Part shown: piece after piece, positions 46,628 through 57,002 of the stretch
Position numbering within the stretch: the stretch's first letter is position 1
Layout of the letters: the number at the start of each line of letters is the position of its first letter
Assembly (NCBI GenBank): GCA_001599755.1
Contig: BCHX01000006.1
Coordinates: forward strand, 2,095,336-2,159,335
Reading direction: 5' to 3'
From: Gliomastix tumulicola
Lineage: Eukaryota; Ascomycota; Sordariomycetes; Hypocreales; Bionectriaceae
Length of the DNA: 64,000 nt
Position numbers and translations under genes: made by a program
The notes under the pieces: generated by a model
The model's database searches: none
Seen by the model: the letters and a program-made list of their open reading frames with translations, nothing else
What the model was told of the DNA's origin: nothing

Positions 46628-48325
46628 TTAAGCAGCAGAAGCCTGAGCACTGCCGCGGCCGCGAGCACCACCACGGCCCCTGTTCTGTCCGGAGAAGGAG
46701 CCGCGAGCACCGCCCTGGGCACCACCGTTTCGGTTGCCGTCGAAGCCACCTCGGCCACGCTGGGAGCCACCGCGGCCGGCGAAGTTTCCGCTGTACGGAG
46801 CAGGCTTAGGTCGGCGCTGCTCGACGACGATCTGCTCACCGCTGACGACGTGAGGGTTAGAGTTGAGAGCGGCAATGAGAGCCTCGGCGCTCTTGTACTC
46901 GACAAAAGCGCAGTTCTTCTGTCGGTTGATGTCGAAGTAGGTAAGATCGCCGTGGACCTCGAGTGCCTTTCTAAGGTCTACCTCCTGCACTTTGTCGTTG
47001 ACGTACTTGACATACCCCTGAGTAATATCCTTCTCAGATGGGTTAGCAGAGATGGACTGCGGGCGGGTTTGGCGCTTAGAGTCAGCGCCCGCGGTCTGCC
47101 ATCCAGCAACCTCCTTGGTCTCAGCGGCCGGTGCACTGCCAGCATTAGCGGCAGGCTGAGGAGCACTCTCCGCGGGCTTGGGGCTCACGGCAGGGGCAAC
47201 GGGAGCAGCAGCCGGGGCTGGAGCCTTCTGTGACTGAGCGGGAGCAGCAGCAGTCTGAGGAAGGGGAATGACGGGACGAGGACCAGCGGCGGCAGCAGCA
47301 CGGCTTGCCCAAGTCATGGGCTTGGGAGGTAGAGTCGGCTCATGAGTGACGGGCTCGGTAGCAGGAGCAGCGGGCTTCTCTGAAGGAGTCGGGGTAGGGT
47401 CCTGAGGCTTCTCGGCAGCCTTGGCATCTTCCTCGGCGAGCTCACGGGCGGTAGCCTCGGGATCAGCCTCCTCCACGGCAATGGCCGGCGTCTCGGCCTC
47501 AGCAGAGGTCGTTGTGTCGTTGCCGTTCACATCGGCGGTATCAACGGTGGCCTGGGCCTGCTCCAGCTTCTGCTCAACGGCAGCGGCATCAACAACGCTA
47601 GGCTCGTCGGCAACATCGACAGGAGCAGAAGGCTCCTCCGTGGCCTCCACGGCAGCAGTCTCCTGAGCCACGGGCGCCTCAGCCTCGACAGGCGCCTCAG
47701 CGGCCTCAGTGTTATCATCCTCGTTGATGTATCGCATGATGTCGTTGAGAACGAAGTAGCCGGTGGGCTGCTGGGCGAGGACAAAGGTCTGGACGAACTT
47801 CTTGGGCTCGGCGGACTTGTTGGAGAGCTCTCCAATAACCTGAATCACGATGCCATCGGAGGAGGCCTGGGAATCGACGTTGGACACTCGAACCTTGGTC
47901 TCCTGGAAGTCGAGCTCTTTGATGCGGTCCTGGATAGCCTAGAGACTGTATTAGTGCCTGTCTTTGGGCAAGTCAGAGAGGTCAGCTGTTACTCACCTGG
48001 CGCCCAACAGATACGTTTGCGACTTCGGCCTCGATTCCGCTGACAAATTGGGATCGCTTGTTGTAGAACAGCTGGAATAGGAGGTTAGCCAAAGTCCATT
48101 GCATACTAGCCTTGCTATAGCGAATATTGTCCTTACATGAATCCTGTCGGGTGACTTGCTCAGGGTGGTGTAGTATTGCTCGACGAAGTACCAGCCAACC
48201 TCATCCTTGGAAAGATCGTTGGTGGCACCGGAAGGGTCGACAGCCTCGCCCGACACAGCCGCCGCGCTGGGGTCGGCGGGAGCCTTGTACTGCTCCTGGT
48301 GGGTGAAGCTGCCGTTCGTAGCCAT
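46628..48325 (-). CDS. G3BP-like stress-granule protein (NTF2 domain, RRM, RGG)
   Basis: Exons on the minus strand, 48325-48137, 48071-47997 and 47938-46628, give 524 aa. I start at MATNGSF (48325), not at an in-frame ATG nine codons upstream. The NTF2-like domain spans about residues 43-150 (VGWYFVEQYYTTLSKSPDRIH, LFYNKRSQFV, then FVQTFVLAQQPTGYFVLNDI). A long Ala/Glu/Pro-rich disordered region follows. The RRM is at 394-465, with RNP2 GYVKYV (396-401) and RNP1 NCAFVEYK (430-437). The tail from about 476 is RGG-rich. This is the G3BP/Rasputin/Nxt3 plan. Members bind Bre5/Ubp3-type deubiquitinases and mRNPs and nucleate stress granules. Both introns interrupt the NTF2 domain. The acidic central region followed by RGG matches the regulation known for human G3BP1 condensation. 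Confidence 0.92.
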
Positions 48326-48847
48326 GGTTGTATGTGTCGTAGAGAGTGGCAAGGCGTTTGCGATGAGGAGGGCGCAATTATATTAGGGTGGCGCGTTTGT
48401 GGGTGCCGGTAATGGGGCTGGGGCAGGCAAGAGGAAGAGGTGGCTGGTGGTGAGCGGCGACGAGTTTCGTGGGACGCAAGGAAAATTGCCAGACACCGGA
48501 AGGAGGCGTGGACGATTAAGGAGCAGGATTGTAACAGCCGTCGGGAGTGGAAGAAGAGACAATGGGCACCAAGCTGATGACAAAGACGGGGAAGACGGGC
48601 GACTCAGAGATCGAGTGTGTGAGTGGGAGGGAAGAAGAAGAAGAGAAGGAGGAGGAGGAACGGTTGCGTGGAAGCTCTGAGAGAGTCTGGGAGAATAGAA
48701 GGTGTGAAGAAGATGGTGGAAGGCAGGCTGTGTCCTGGTGATGGATGTTGTATTTGGAGAGGAGCTTGACAGATGGTTTTCCCGGGGAGAGGAAAAAATC
48801 GCTTGTTAGGTTTGCTTCTCCAAGAACACCAGCCAAGACGGTCGACA

Positions 48848-48917
48848 GAATACCCGAGCTATGGGGCCATACATTTTGGGTGTATATGTGGCCCAGGTTT
48901 TATTTCGACTGCGTGCC
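48848..48917 (+). repeat. Copy B of the 70-bp coding-like dispersed repeat
   Basis: Matches the reverse complement of 19290-19359 at 56 of 70 positions without gaps. The shared frame reads NTRAMGPYILGVYVAQV here. Downstream of the motif the frame soon meets a stop, so this copy is broken. It sits about 230 bp before the RNase H-like relic, on the same strand, and may or may not belong to the same element. Confidence 0.65.
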
Positions 48918-49153
48918 ACCACCTGAACTTATTGCGTGGGTGGTCCGTGCGTCCCGCGTTCCCCAAGTACGAGACCCCGGCCTTTCTTATTCTTGGTCGA
49001 GTCACTCTAATCCTATATATGCTACCTACTACCTATAATAATACAGAACCCACCAAAACAAGTGTCCCTTCGAACTGTCTTTGTGAAGCACGGCCATTGC
49101 GAGTACCACTAGCACACCTTACCCATCCGAGCGAGTCTTTTCGGTCTACATTC

Positions 49154-49640
49154 CCACTCGGGCAACACAGCGAAGGCAAAAATGAAGCTAAGAAACAGCT
49201 GAGAAAGCAACTCATTCGCGAAGCTGCACAGGCCGCATCGATTGCTAGAAAGGCTAGGAAAAAGGCTTACCGCCAGTACGAGATGGCTCTCCCCAAAGTC
49301 ACCCATATTCTTCGCTTTCAAGGCCCGATCATTGTTGAAACTAGGAAGGGTGCTATCCTCGCGGCCATATAACTCTCTCAATATCATGAGGAAGACTAGC
49401 TGGTCTACTTTGCCGACGGAGCTGTTCATCTTGCCCAGAGGAATGTGTGCGCACAAGAAACAGCTTGAGGCAATGTTGTTGCCCGCAGGATCATCACGAG
49501 ATCCCAGTATCTCCAACGCGGCGGCGTTCACCTTGAAGTGCGCTGGGTCCTAGGCCACGCAGGCATCTAAGGAAATTGCTACGCAGACACTGCGGCTTGA
49601 GCAATGGCCAGAAGTGGTGCCAAGTGCGAGGAGGAAGAGA
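49154..49640 (+). mobile_element. Relic of a non-LTR (LINE-type) retrotransposon, RNase H-like end
   Basis: One reading frame can be followed for about 160 codons through five stops, at 49370 (TAA), 49397 (TAG), 49466 (TGA), 49568 (TAA) and 49598 (TGA). It reads LVYFADGAVHLAQ, then GGVHLEVRWVLGHAGI, stop, GNCYADTAA. That matches the end of the RNase H domain in fungal Tad/LINE elements (consensus roughly WVPGHxGIxGNExAD-A). Upstream, REAAQAASIARKARKKAYRQ resembles the basic helical spacer seen before RNase H. All five stops can arise by C-to-T change from CAA, CAG or CGA. No reverse transcriptase core remains. It is short and degenerate, so the exact family is not given. Confidence 0.55.
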
Positions 49641-50777
49641 ACATTCGGCCCATCACACATAACGAATGCCAGAATGGAAGAGAGATCAGGGGAAAATAAC
49701 ATCCGGTAGTGGAAGCAGGCATTATGTCGCGATATTTGCGATGAATCTCGACACACGCCGGCTATACTTGCATTCACACAAACTATTTCTAAAGCACAAG
49801 AAGCCCTCATTGTCCTAATATCACCAGAGTGACGGTGCAAAAAAGCGTACGATAGGAAAACACAGCAGATCCGTGGCCCTGCCGGGTCCGTTTTCTTTGT
49901 CAGTCGTCACCGAATAGGTGAGGAGAGAAAACGAAGAAAAAACCCGACCCCATAGTAAAACTACACAGGCCTCCTGGAGTCGAAGCGGCCGCAACCCTAG
50001 AACCCACGTCGGAAAGTAGAGGTCGCTGGGCTGTCACCGTCAGAGTTCAAGATGGGTTCTACCTGGTGTAGTCTGGTCCAAGGCTAGAAGTGACTTGGGA
50101 GCTACTAATTGCGCGAGTCGAGTGTCAACATGGAGAGGGGGTCAGAGTCGCCGTGTCGGGATAGAAGGATACTCTTGGCAGACCAGAAGAACAGTGGGCA
50201 AGGATGTTTGAAAAGGGTTCGAGACGACAGGGTCTTGAGTTGAGAGCCTAGGCCATTCCTACGAATTGTCACTGGCTCACGACCCGACCACGCGAGCTGG
50301 AGGCCAATTGGTGCGCCCCCTCCAATGTCAAGGTCCAGGTAAGATACTCCTAGTAGCAGGCTATCAACATTGGAAAGGAACAAGCCACCTTTCAGTCTTC
50401 GTGCCGGATCTCTGTAAGTTTGATGCAGTTGTTTACAGTGCGTGTCGTCTCGTGCAAACATGGCGGTACCAGCTGGTATTATGATCCCCACCATCTCGGT
50501 GAACTTGAAGTGCGGGGTGGGGGCTCGGTGATCCACCAGTCGCTCGCCAGCTTTTCGAGTGGGATGTTCAACCAAGGGAAAAAAAAAAATCGACTTCTAG
50601 TCTTATCAGCGATAATCCGCCAAAAGTGTGCCACCAGCCTCGCGATACCCAGACCACACATCCGCCTCTTCACGACAGCCATATATACATGACGACAGGA
50701 GGATCGACCGCTCCGCTCTCGAATATAGAAAACGACAATTTATTTTCAGCACCCTTCTACAGCCTCAGTCCCCGACA

Positions 50778-51652
50778 ATGCCTAAGTCGAAGCGCGCCAA
50801 GGTCGTCCACCTCACGCAGGTGTCGAAAAGGACCCGTGCTCAGAAGGACGAACTCTTCCAGAACATCCGCGATGCCGTCCCCGAGTACCAGTACTGCTTC
50901 GTCTTCAGCATCGACAACATGCGCAACAACCACCTGAAGGACGTGCGGCGCGAGTTCTCAGACAGCAGGTACAATTCTGCTTGATTGCCCCCCAATGAAT
51001 GAACCTGTGTTTGCGCTGACACTTCGACCTTTTTTGGATAGAATCTTCTTCGGCAAGACAAAACTCATGGCCAAGGCCCTCGGCCAGACTGACGCCGAGG
51101 CCGTCGCCCCGGGCACCGAAGACTTGAGCAAGTACATCACGGGCACCGTGGGCCTCCTCCTCACCAACCGGCCCGTCGACGCCGTCACGTCCTACTTCTC
51201 CTCCTACTCCCCCGTCGACTTCGCCCGCGCTGGCGTCGAGGCCACGCGCGACTTCACCATCCCCTCCGGCGTCGTCTACTCGACCGCCGGCGAGGTCCCC
51301 GCCGAGTACGACGTGCCCATGGAGCACACCATCGAGCCCGAGCTGCGCCGGCTGGGGGTGCCCACGCGCATGGTCAAGGGCAAGGTCGTGCTCAACGACG
51401 AGGGCGGCGAGGGGGAAGGGTACGTCGTGTGCAGGGAGGGCCAGGTGCTGGACTCGAGGCAGACGAGGCTGTTGAAGCTGTTCAGCGTGTGCCTGAGCGA
51501 GTTCAAGGTGAACGTGCTTGCGTAAGTGAACGTCTTTCCCTTTTTTGTTTTTAGTCGCACAGGTGAATTTTCTCTGACTATCGCCTAGATATTGGAGTTC
51601 TGCAGATGGCACAGTGACAGAGGTCAACCCCAGTGCCATGGAGGAGGAATAA
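50778..51652 (+). CDS. MRT4: Ribosome assembly factor Mrt4 (uL10-like)
   Basis: Exons 50778-50968, 51042-51521 and 51589-51652 give 244 aa. Joins restore FSDSR-IFFGKTKLM and NVLA-YWSSADGTV. Mrt4 is the nuclear paralogue of ribosomal stalk protein P0. It holds the stalk site on pre-60S particles until P0 replaces it, with Yvh1 driving the exchange. The start, MPKSKRAKVVHLTQVSKRTR, and the block KDELFQNIRDAVPEYQY are family hallmarks. IFFGKTKLMAKALG corresponds to the rRNA-binding loop. The length matches yeast Mrt4 (236 aa), and the P-stalk C-terminal tail is absent as expected. The acidic end (NPSAMEEE) is usual. Convergent with U1-70K. Confidence 0.95.
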
Positions 51653-52482
51653 AGGTTTTCAATCTGTTGGAATTTGATGATGAATCTATACGTACCCGAG
51701 GACCCTCAATGCGTCGACACTTACGACGACCCTGGTGCAAGGGAACCTCTGGATTTGGCGTTGAAAGGGACAAAAGTTGGGCATGCAGGGACGACTTGCT
51801 CTTTGATATCTACTTCCTACACGAATGGATTTTTTTTTCGCGACTTAGATTACAATGAAGACGTTCACATTGTGCGGGTATGACTGAAAGCTCAATTCAA
51901 GACTAGAACTCCTAATCTGCAAGCCTATACGGAGACTATCTCATCACCTATAAACGTAATCATAGCAAGGCCATAGCTTACCTGACCTTACCCTAATGCC
52001 GTCGAGAGTGCTGTGGACGGCCCTGAGCTCGTATCTGAAGGCTTCGTATCGTACAGGGAAAAAACCTCTCATTACCTTGTTTCCCTCCAATCGAAAATTA
52101 AAACATCGTATCGTTTGCGGAGAAAAAGAAACCACTCGAAAGGTCAGTGATCGCTGCAGGACGGTCCAAAGCATGACGGTTCGGCTTGGTCTTTAGCAAT
52201 GTACAAACCCTGACTGCGGTTTCTGATGCGGCTGTGAACCGATGGGTTGCGTCTGTTTGTCGATCCTGTTTGAAGTGTGATAGCCAAGCCAGTTGTGGTA
52301 GCGTGTTGCGTCTGTTGTGTGTGCTGTTGGCTCTGGAATAGGGCCATGCTTGGTATACTCAACCCGTTTTCGTCATGGAAGATGCCATTGGCCAGTTGGC
52401 GGATCCAGGTCCTAGGAAAGGGCAAATGGAAGAGGGGTTGCAATGAAACCTTCTACCCACCGGGTGTCCAGACAAGAGGCTT
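51653..52482. other. Convergent intergenic region between MRT4 and U1-70K genes
   Basis: 830 bp between two stops. Several AT-rich patches (51660-51700, 52085-52115) suit 3' ends. No gene seen. Confidence 0.5.
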
Positions 52483-53972
52483 CTAGTATCGACGCTGCTT
52501 GCGAGAATCGTCATAGCCGCCGTCGTAACCACGCTTGCGACTGTCATCATCACGAGGTCGATCGTGATCCCGGTCGCGGTAGCCACCACCGCCACCGCCG
52601 CCACCATCGCGACCATCGCGTCGGCCGATGGGCTCCATGTTGCTGCCGGTGCGTCGACCACCATCACGGTCTCCGCCATACCGACCAGAGTCTCGGTAGC
52701 CGCCAGGTTTGTCGTCGTATGAGCGTCCGCCGCCGCGTGAATCGTACCCACCGCTCGAGAAGCCACGGTCTCCGTTGCGCCGGTCGTAACCACCAGGTCC
52801 AGATGGTGCGCCGTTAGGACCACCGTAGCCATTGCGATCACCACCCCTGAAACCACCACCACGTCCACCGCGGAAGCCGCCGCCGCGACCACGGCCGCCG
52901 TCGAAACCGCGTTGTCCACCGCGATAGCCGGGGCCACCATAACCGGGTCCAGTAGGACGGGACAGAGCCTTGGTGTAACCGCGTCCACCCAGGCCACCCC
53001 CGAGTCTTCGAGGAAGCCATGTCTTCATTGTGCGGGCACGCTCCACGTCGAGCTTAATCTGTCGATCTCTGATGCGCATACCATCGCACTTCTCCAAGGC
53101 GGCTATAATGTAGCACCAAGTAAAAGGAGGCGCGTGTCAGTAAGTCTTACCATTTCTTGCAGAAGCGTCTGGGCGCCGGGAAGCAGGGATATGAGACGGG
53201 CAAGCATGAGGGCCCTCTGTGTCTCGTAGTACAATCTTGGAGCGGGCAAGCTTGAGGGCCACAGCTCCAGAGGATGTGCCATTTAAAAGGCAAAGCTACC
53301 TTTGAGAAGGAAAAACAAAACAAGGGGGAATAGGGGGGATAGTACCTCTCATGTCTCTCTCACGCTCAAATACGACAAAAGCGTATCCGCGGTGGGGCTT
53401 GCTCTTTTTCGAAGGGTTCAGATACTTGGGATCTGACTTGACAATACGGATCTGGAAGATGGTCAGCAAATGTGCGCCTCTTTGAAGTCAAAGATTGGAA
53501 GTAAGTAGTCGTACCCGCTCGATAGGTCCGAAGCGGTTGAATTCTCGTTCGAGATCATGTTCGGTGGCTTCGTAGCTGAGTCGAGCGACAATCATAGTTT
53601 TGAAGGCGTCGCCGCGGATATTGGGGTCCTCATTCGGTTTGACTAAAGGCCGACACATTAGTAAAAGACTCGTGACAAGTTCCGTAGGGATGAAGACATG
53701 ATCATACAGTTGATAGGACCCTCTTTCTTGAGGCGATCGACGGCTTCCTTCTTCTCGCGTCTCTTGCGATCGCGCTTGTCCAGCCAACTCTCTGTCGCGA
53801 CGTATCCATCATCGGCCGCGAGCGCCTGCTTGTATTGGGGGAGAAATGCCGCGACGCCGTCAATCTTGCTCGTGATGCGCCTCTCCGGCGCGTGGTCGGG
53901 CGCATCGAGCCAGCGCAGGGGAGGTCGCGCTGCGAAGAGCGCAAGCAGTTGGGGGGGTAGCTTGTCCGTCAT
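52483..53972 (-). CDS. SNP1: U1 snRNP 70 kDa protein (U1-70K)
   Basis: Exons on the minus strand, 53972-53708, 53642-53515, 53451-53346 and 53102-52483, give 372 aa. The protein binds stem-loop 1 of U1 snRNA and helps define 5' splice sites. The N-terminal U1-70K region (PPQLLALFAARPPLRWLD, then KKEGPINFKPNEDPN) precedes the RRM, with RNP2 TMIVARL (104-110) and RNP1 RGYAFVVF (152-159). A short basic insert, SDPKYLNPSKKSKPH, lies just before RNP1. The invariant VERARTMKTWLPRRLGGGLGG-type segment follows, then a long Gly/Arg/Asp tail with RD and RGG units ending SRKQRRY. Intron 3 is unusually long (243 nt) and contains splice-like signals (see findings). The start is MTDKLPP (53972), not an upstream in-frame codon. 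Divergent from mL43. Confidence 0.95.
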
Positions 53973-54338
53973 TGCGCGAATGCAGTTATCCGAGGTGAGT
54001 GGGAAGACGCGAAGTAAGGGAGACTGCAAAGTTGTGTGAATGAATGAAGGGAGAAAGTTTGCTTCTGTGCGGATGAGGAAAGGGTTTTGTGCGGTGCTGA
54101 GGATGGGAAAAATGAGGGTGATTCTGATAAAACAGTTGTCCTGCCACAGCGTCGAGGCAAATTCCAGGCAGAAGTGACAGCTTTCTGGTCGCGCCTAAAG
54201 GAGGTTGGCAGGGGTGGCCATTTTGCCGATGTTTCCCCGCCCTGTCCATTGAAGGTAATTTTGCTGCTAACATTGAATCTAAGCGACCACATCCGACCAG
54301 AATCCCAGCAAAGGCGTTGCTCGCCGAATTCAGCGACA
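53973..54338. promoter_or_regulatory. Divergent promoter of U1-70K and mL43 genes
   Basis: 366 bp between the two start codons. It must carry both promoters and both leaders. No TATA or CCAAT box was seen. Confidence 0.55.
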
Positions 54339-54878
54339 ATGACAGTGAAAGCTCTCCGGGCAGTGGCCAAGGGCCAGGTAAGGGCATTATTTTTGCTCAA
54401 AGGATGTTGGGGACATCGTGGCTAACTGGCGACAGAATGGCGTCGGCGCATTCGTGCTCCAATGCAAGAAGATGGACTTCCATTACTGCGACTGGGCAGG
54501 CAGCTCCAAGGGCCTGAAGTACGTATCTGGGCTCGACTGCGAAATTTTCTCTGGCATGGAGCAATTGATATTAACGTATTGTCTAGCGGCTTCATTAAGT
54601 CTCTGCTCCCCCGATTCGCGGCCGCCAACCCCCAGATCGAGTTCTCCGTATCCCCCCGACCGGGAAAGCACCCCGTCGTCACCGGCCACTACATCAACGG
54701 CAGGCACAAGCCCATCTGCGTCAAGAACCTGTCGCCCTACGAGATCCTGCAAAAGGTGGAACTGCTGCGCGATGCCAGCGGCGAGAAGCTGAGGCGTACG
54801 AACAAGGCGGTCCTTAGCACGAGCACCAGCGTGAGAGGCATCTGGTCACCTTACCACGGGAAGGGCATGACTGTATAA
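54339..54878 (+). CDS. MRPL51: Mitochondrial large ribosomal subunit protein mL43 (MRPL51 of yeast)
   Basis: Exons 54339-54377, 54436-54518 and 54587-54878 give 137 aa. The joins are KGQ-NGVGAFVLQCKKM and SSKGLN-GFIKSLLPRFA. The L51/S25/CI-B8 thioredoxin-like domain is clear: CDWAGSSKGLNGFI, the beta segment FSVSPRPGKHPVVTGHY, then GRHKPICVKNLSPYEIL. It is a component of the mitochondrial large subunit; the basic N terminus MTVKALRAVAKG also serves targeting. The C-terminal end SVRGIWSPYHG is typical of fungal members. Two introns fall in the first third, with CTAAC branch sites. Convergent with the TPI gene, 244 bp apart. Confidence 0.93.
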
Positions 54879-55122
54879 AGGAGAATGCTTACGCTGGGGT
54901 AAGCTATACATAATTTGTACTTTTACTTGTATTAGGAACTATTCTCCGGTATAGAATCTGGATAGCCTGGGGCGTTTTGACGAATCAAATCGGCACAATT
55001 TGCAGTTGGACCTTCTCACGTCTATGGAGTCTGGGGAGATTCGCAGGTGTATATCCTGAAGCAGCACGGTGTCCCTGATGACTGTACCAAACGGCGTGGC
55101 AGACACGCAAACCTTTTCCTTT

Positions 55123-56122
55123 TTACTGCTGGTTGGAGTTGATGATGTCGACGACTTGGACAGTCTGTTAGTACTATACTGGGCGTACTCGGTGAACTGG
55201 GTTAACTTACAAGCAGGCTTCAATGAAGCACCGCCAACGAGGAAACCGTCAATGTCGGGCTGCTTGGCGAGCTCGCCCGAGTTCTTCTCGTTGACACTGC
55301 CACCGTACAGGATCCTGGTCTCGTCGGCGACCTGCTGGCTGACAGCAGTCTTCAGCCAGTTACGGATGGCGGCGTGCACCTCCTGAGCCTGCTCAGTGGT
55401 GGCAACCTTGCCGGTGCCGATGGCCCAGATGGGCTCGTAGGCGATGACAATCTTGCTCCAGTCGCGGAGGTCGGACTTTAGGGCCTCGAGCTGCGTGGTG
55501 ACAACCTCGACGGTCTTGCCGGCCTCGCGGTCCGCAAGGCTCTCGCCGCAGCACCAGATGACCTTGAGCTCGTTGTCGGTGGCGTACTTGGTCTTGCAGG
55601 AGACGACGCCGTCGGTCTCGTTGAGGAGGGTGCGGCGCTCGGAGTGGCCGAGGATGGTCCAGGAGATGTTGCTGTCCTTGAGCTGGGCGACGGAGATCTC
55701 GCCAGTGAAGGCACCGTCGGGCTTGTCGAAGACGTTCTGGGCAGCGACCTCGAGGCCGGGTCGGAGGAGCTCGCGGACGAGGAGTAGGTAGAGGGCAGGG
55801 GGAGCAATGACAACCTCTAGATGCGTTGTTAGCGTCAATTGTTTACACGTTGGAGCTGGAGGTTGAGGGATCATGGCGAGACATACCAACGTTGGGATCC
55901 AGGTTGGCATTGTTGAGGTTCTCGACAATCTTCTTGATGGACGAGACAGACCCGTTCCTGCACAGCCATTGTTAGTTCCTTGTTGTCCCTGAGGGCAGTC
56001 CCTGCCACGCAGCTTCGTGGTCGAAGACGCGACATTCAACACGCTGTGGTGGCGGGGCTTCAGCAATGGAGGGGCAGAACCAACATCTTGAAGTTGCCGC
56101 CGACGAAGAACTTGCGGGCCAT
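55123..56122 (-). CDS. TPI1: Triosephosphate isomerase
   Basis: Exons on the minus strand, 56122-56085, 55957-55887, 55816-55211 and 55154-55123, give 248 aa, the normal length. It interconverts dihydroxyacetone phosphate and glyceraldehyde 3-phosphate. Catalytic residues are all present: Asn10 and Lys12 (GGNFKMNGS), His94 (ILGHSERR) and Glu164 (AYEPIWAIGTGK). The phosphate-binding loop YGGSVN and the end GGASLKPAFVDIINSNQQ also match. The first intron donor is GTTGGT, but only this choice yields KMNG. The last exon codes ten residues and its acceptor is CCAAG, a few bases after another AG. A much longer uninterrupted minus-strand frame reading through the first introns is not the protein. 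Convergent with mL43 and divergent from STE14. Confidence 0.96.
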
Positions 56123-57002
56123 GATGAATAGCGAGGAAAGTGGTTAGCTCTAAAAAAGTTAAGTCCAATAATGCGCGCGGAGCGATAGGTGACGATTGTC
56201 CAAAGAGATCGAGGAGGAATGCTTGTGGTGCGTAGAAAAAAGTAGCTCAAGAGGTCAGGACGAGGTCTGCCACGGATGGAGGGGTCGATGAACCACCAAC
56301 AAGCCGGACCGTTGATGCTGGCCCACTTCCGCCACCACCGGGCAGGTCCGGAATGGGCGAGCAAGAAGCAGGACATGCCAGCCATATTTCCCACGTGGTC
56401 TGGAGTAAATATCAGGTTGATTTGTTGTATGATTTATGAACATGATTGCGGTTTTGACGGGGATGAAATATCATGATTTGCGCCCGACTTACACTGCAGC
56501 CATGGAACTCGACTATGGAACTCTACCTGCAGCTGCTGAAGCGCTCCAACCGAACTCCCTCAGGACCCTGAAGAGGCTGACATAAAGGGCTTGCTGTACT
56601 CAACTTACTAATGTGGACCACTAGCCACCCTTATTTGTATCGCCCTCTGCTAGCCTCTTCCTTCGAGTCTAGCTCCACTGCTGCAGGGACCTCAGACGAC
56701 AAGCTCCAGGAGGAGCTTTCATATTGTTCTGCATCGCAACAATCACAGCCCTCGAAGCCGCCGGCCATGCACGGTCCGGATATTGTTCTGGATTTACATC
56801 GATGACCTGGAAGACTCGGGATGAGGAATGTGAACATCTGAATATATAAGGCCCATTTGCGTTCTCCTTTCCAGGGCCTGTTCTTCGATGACCAGAACCC
56901 CTGAAGCTCTCGTGCAGTAATATCAGGCAGCTCGAGTCCGAGAAGCTGCAGTCCGATCATTCACTCGTTTCTGAAGCACTTCAGCATCTAATCTCCGTCA
57001 CC
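56123..57002. promoter_or_regulatory. Divergent promoter region of TPI1 and STE14
   Basis: 880 bp between start codons. Short ORFs (56611-56805 plus, 56631-56960 minus) have no recognisable domain. A sequence ending GTCACC directly precedes the STE14 ATG. No other clear element seen. Confidence 0.5.

Larger units (their letters stand above)
48326..50777. other. Divergent intergenic region containing retroelement relics
   Basis: 2.45 kb between the starts of the G3BP-like gene (minus) and MRT4 (plus). 48326-48760 is purine-rich on the plus strand and is probably the G3BP leader. 48848-48917 and 49154-49640 are relics described separately. 49640-50777 holds only short ORFs and, near 50780, the MRT4 promoter. 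Confidence 0.5.

Noticed and set aside
54939..56168. Uninterrupted 409-codon minus-strand frame containing TPI
   Set aside because: It reads through three introns; the spliced form gives the exact TPI length with all catalytic residues and correct ends.
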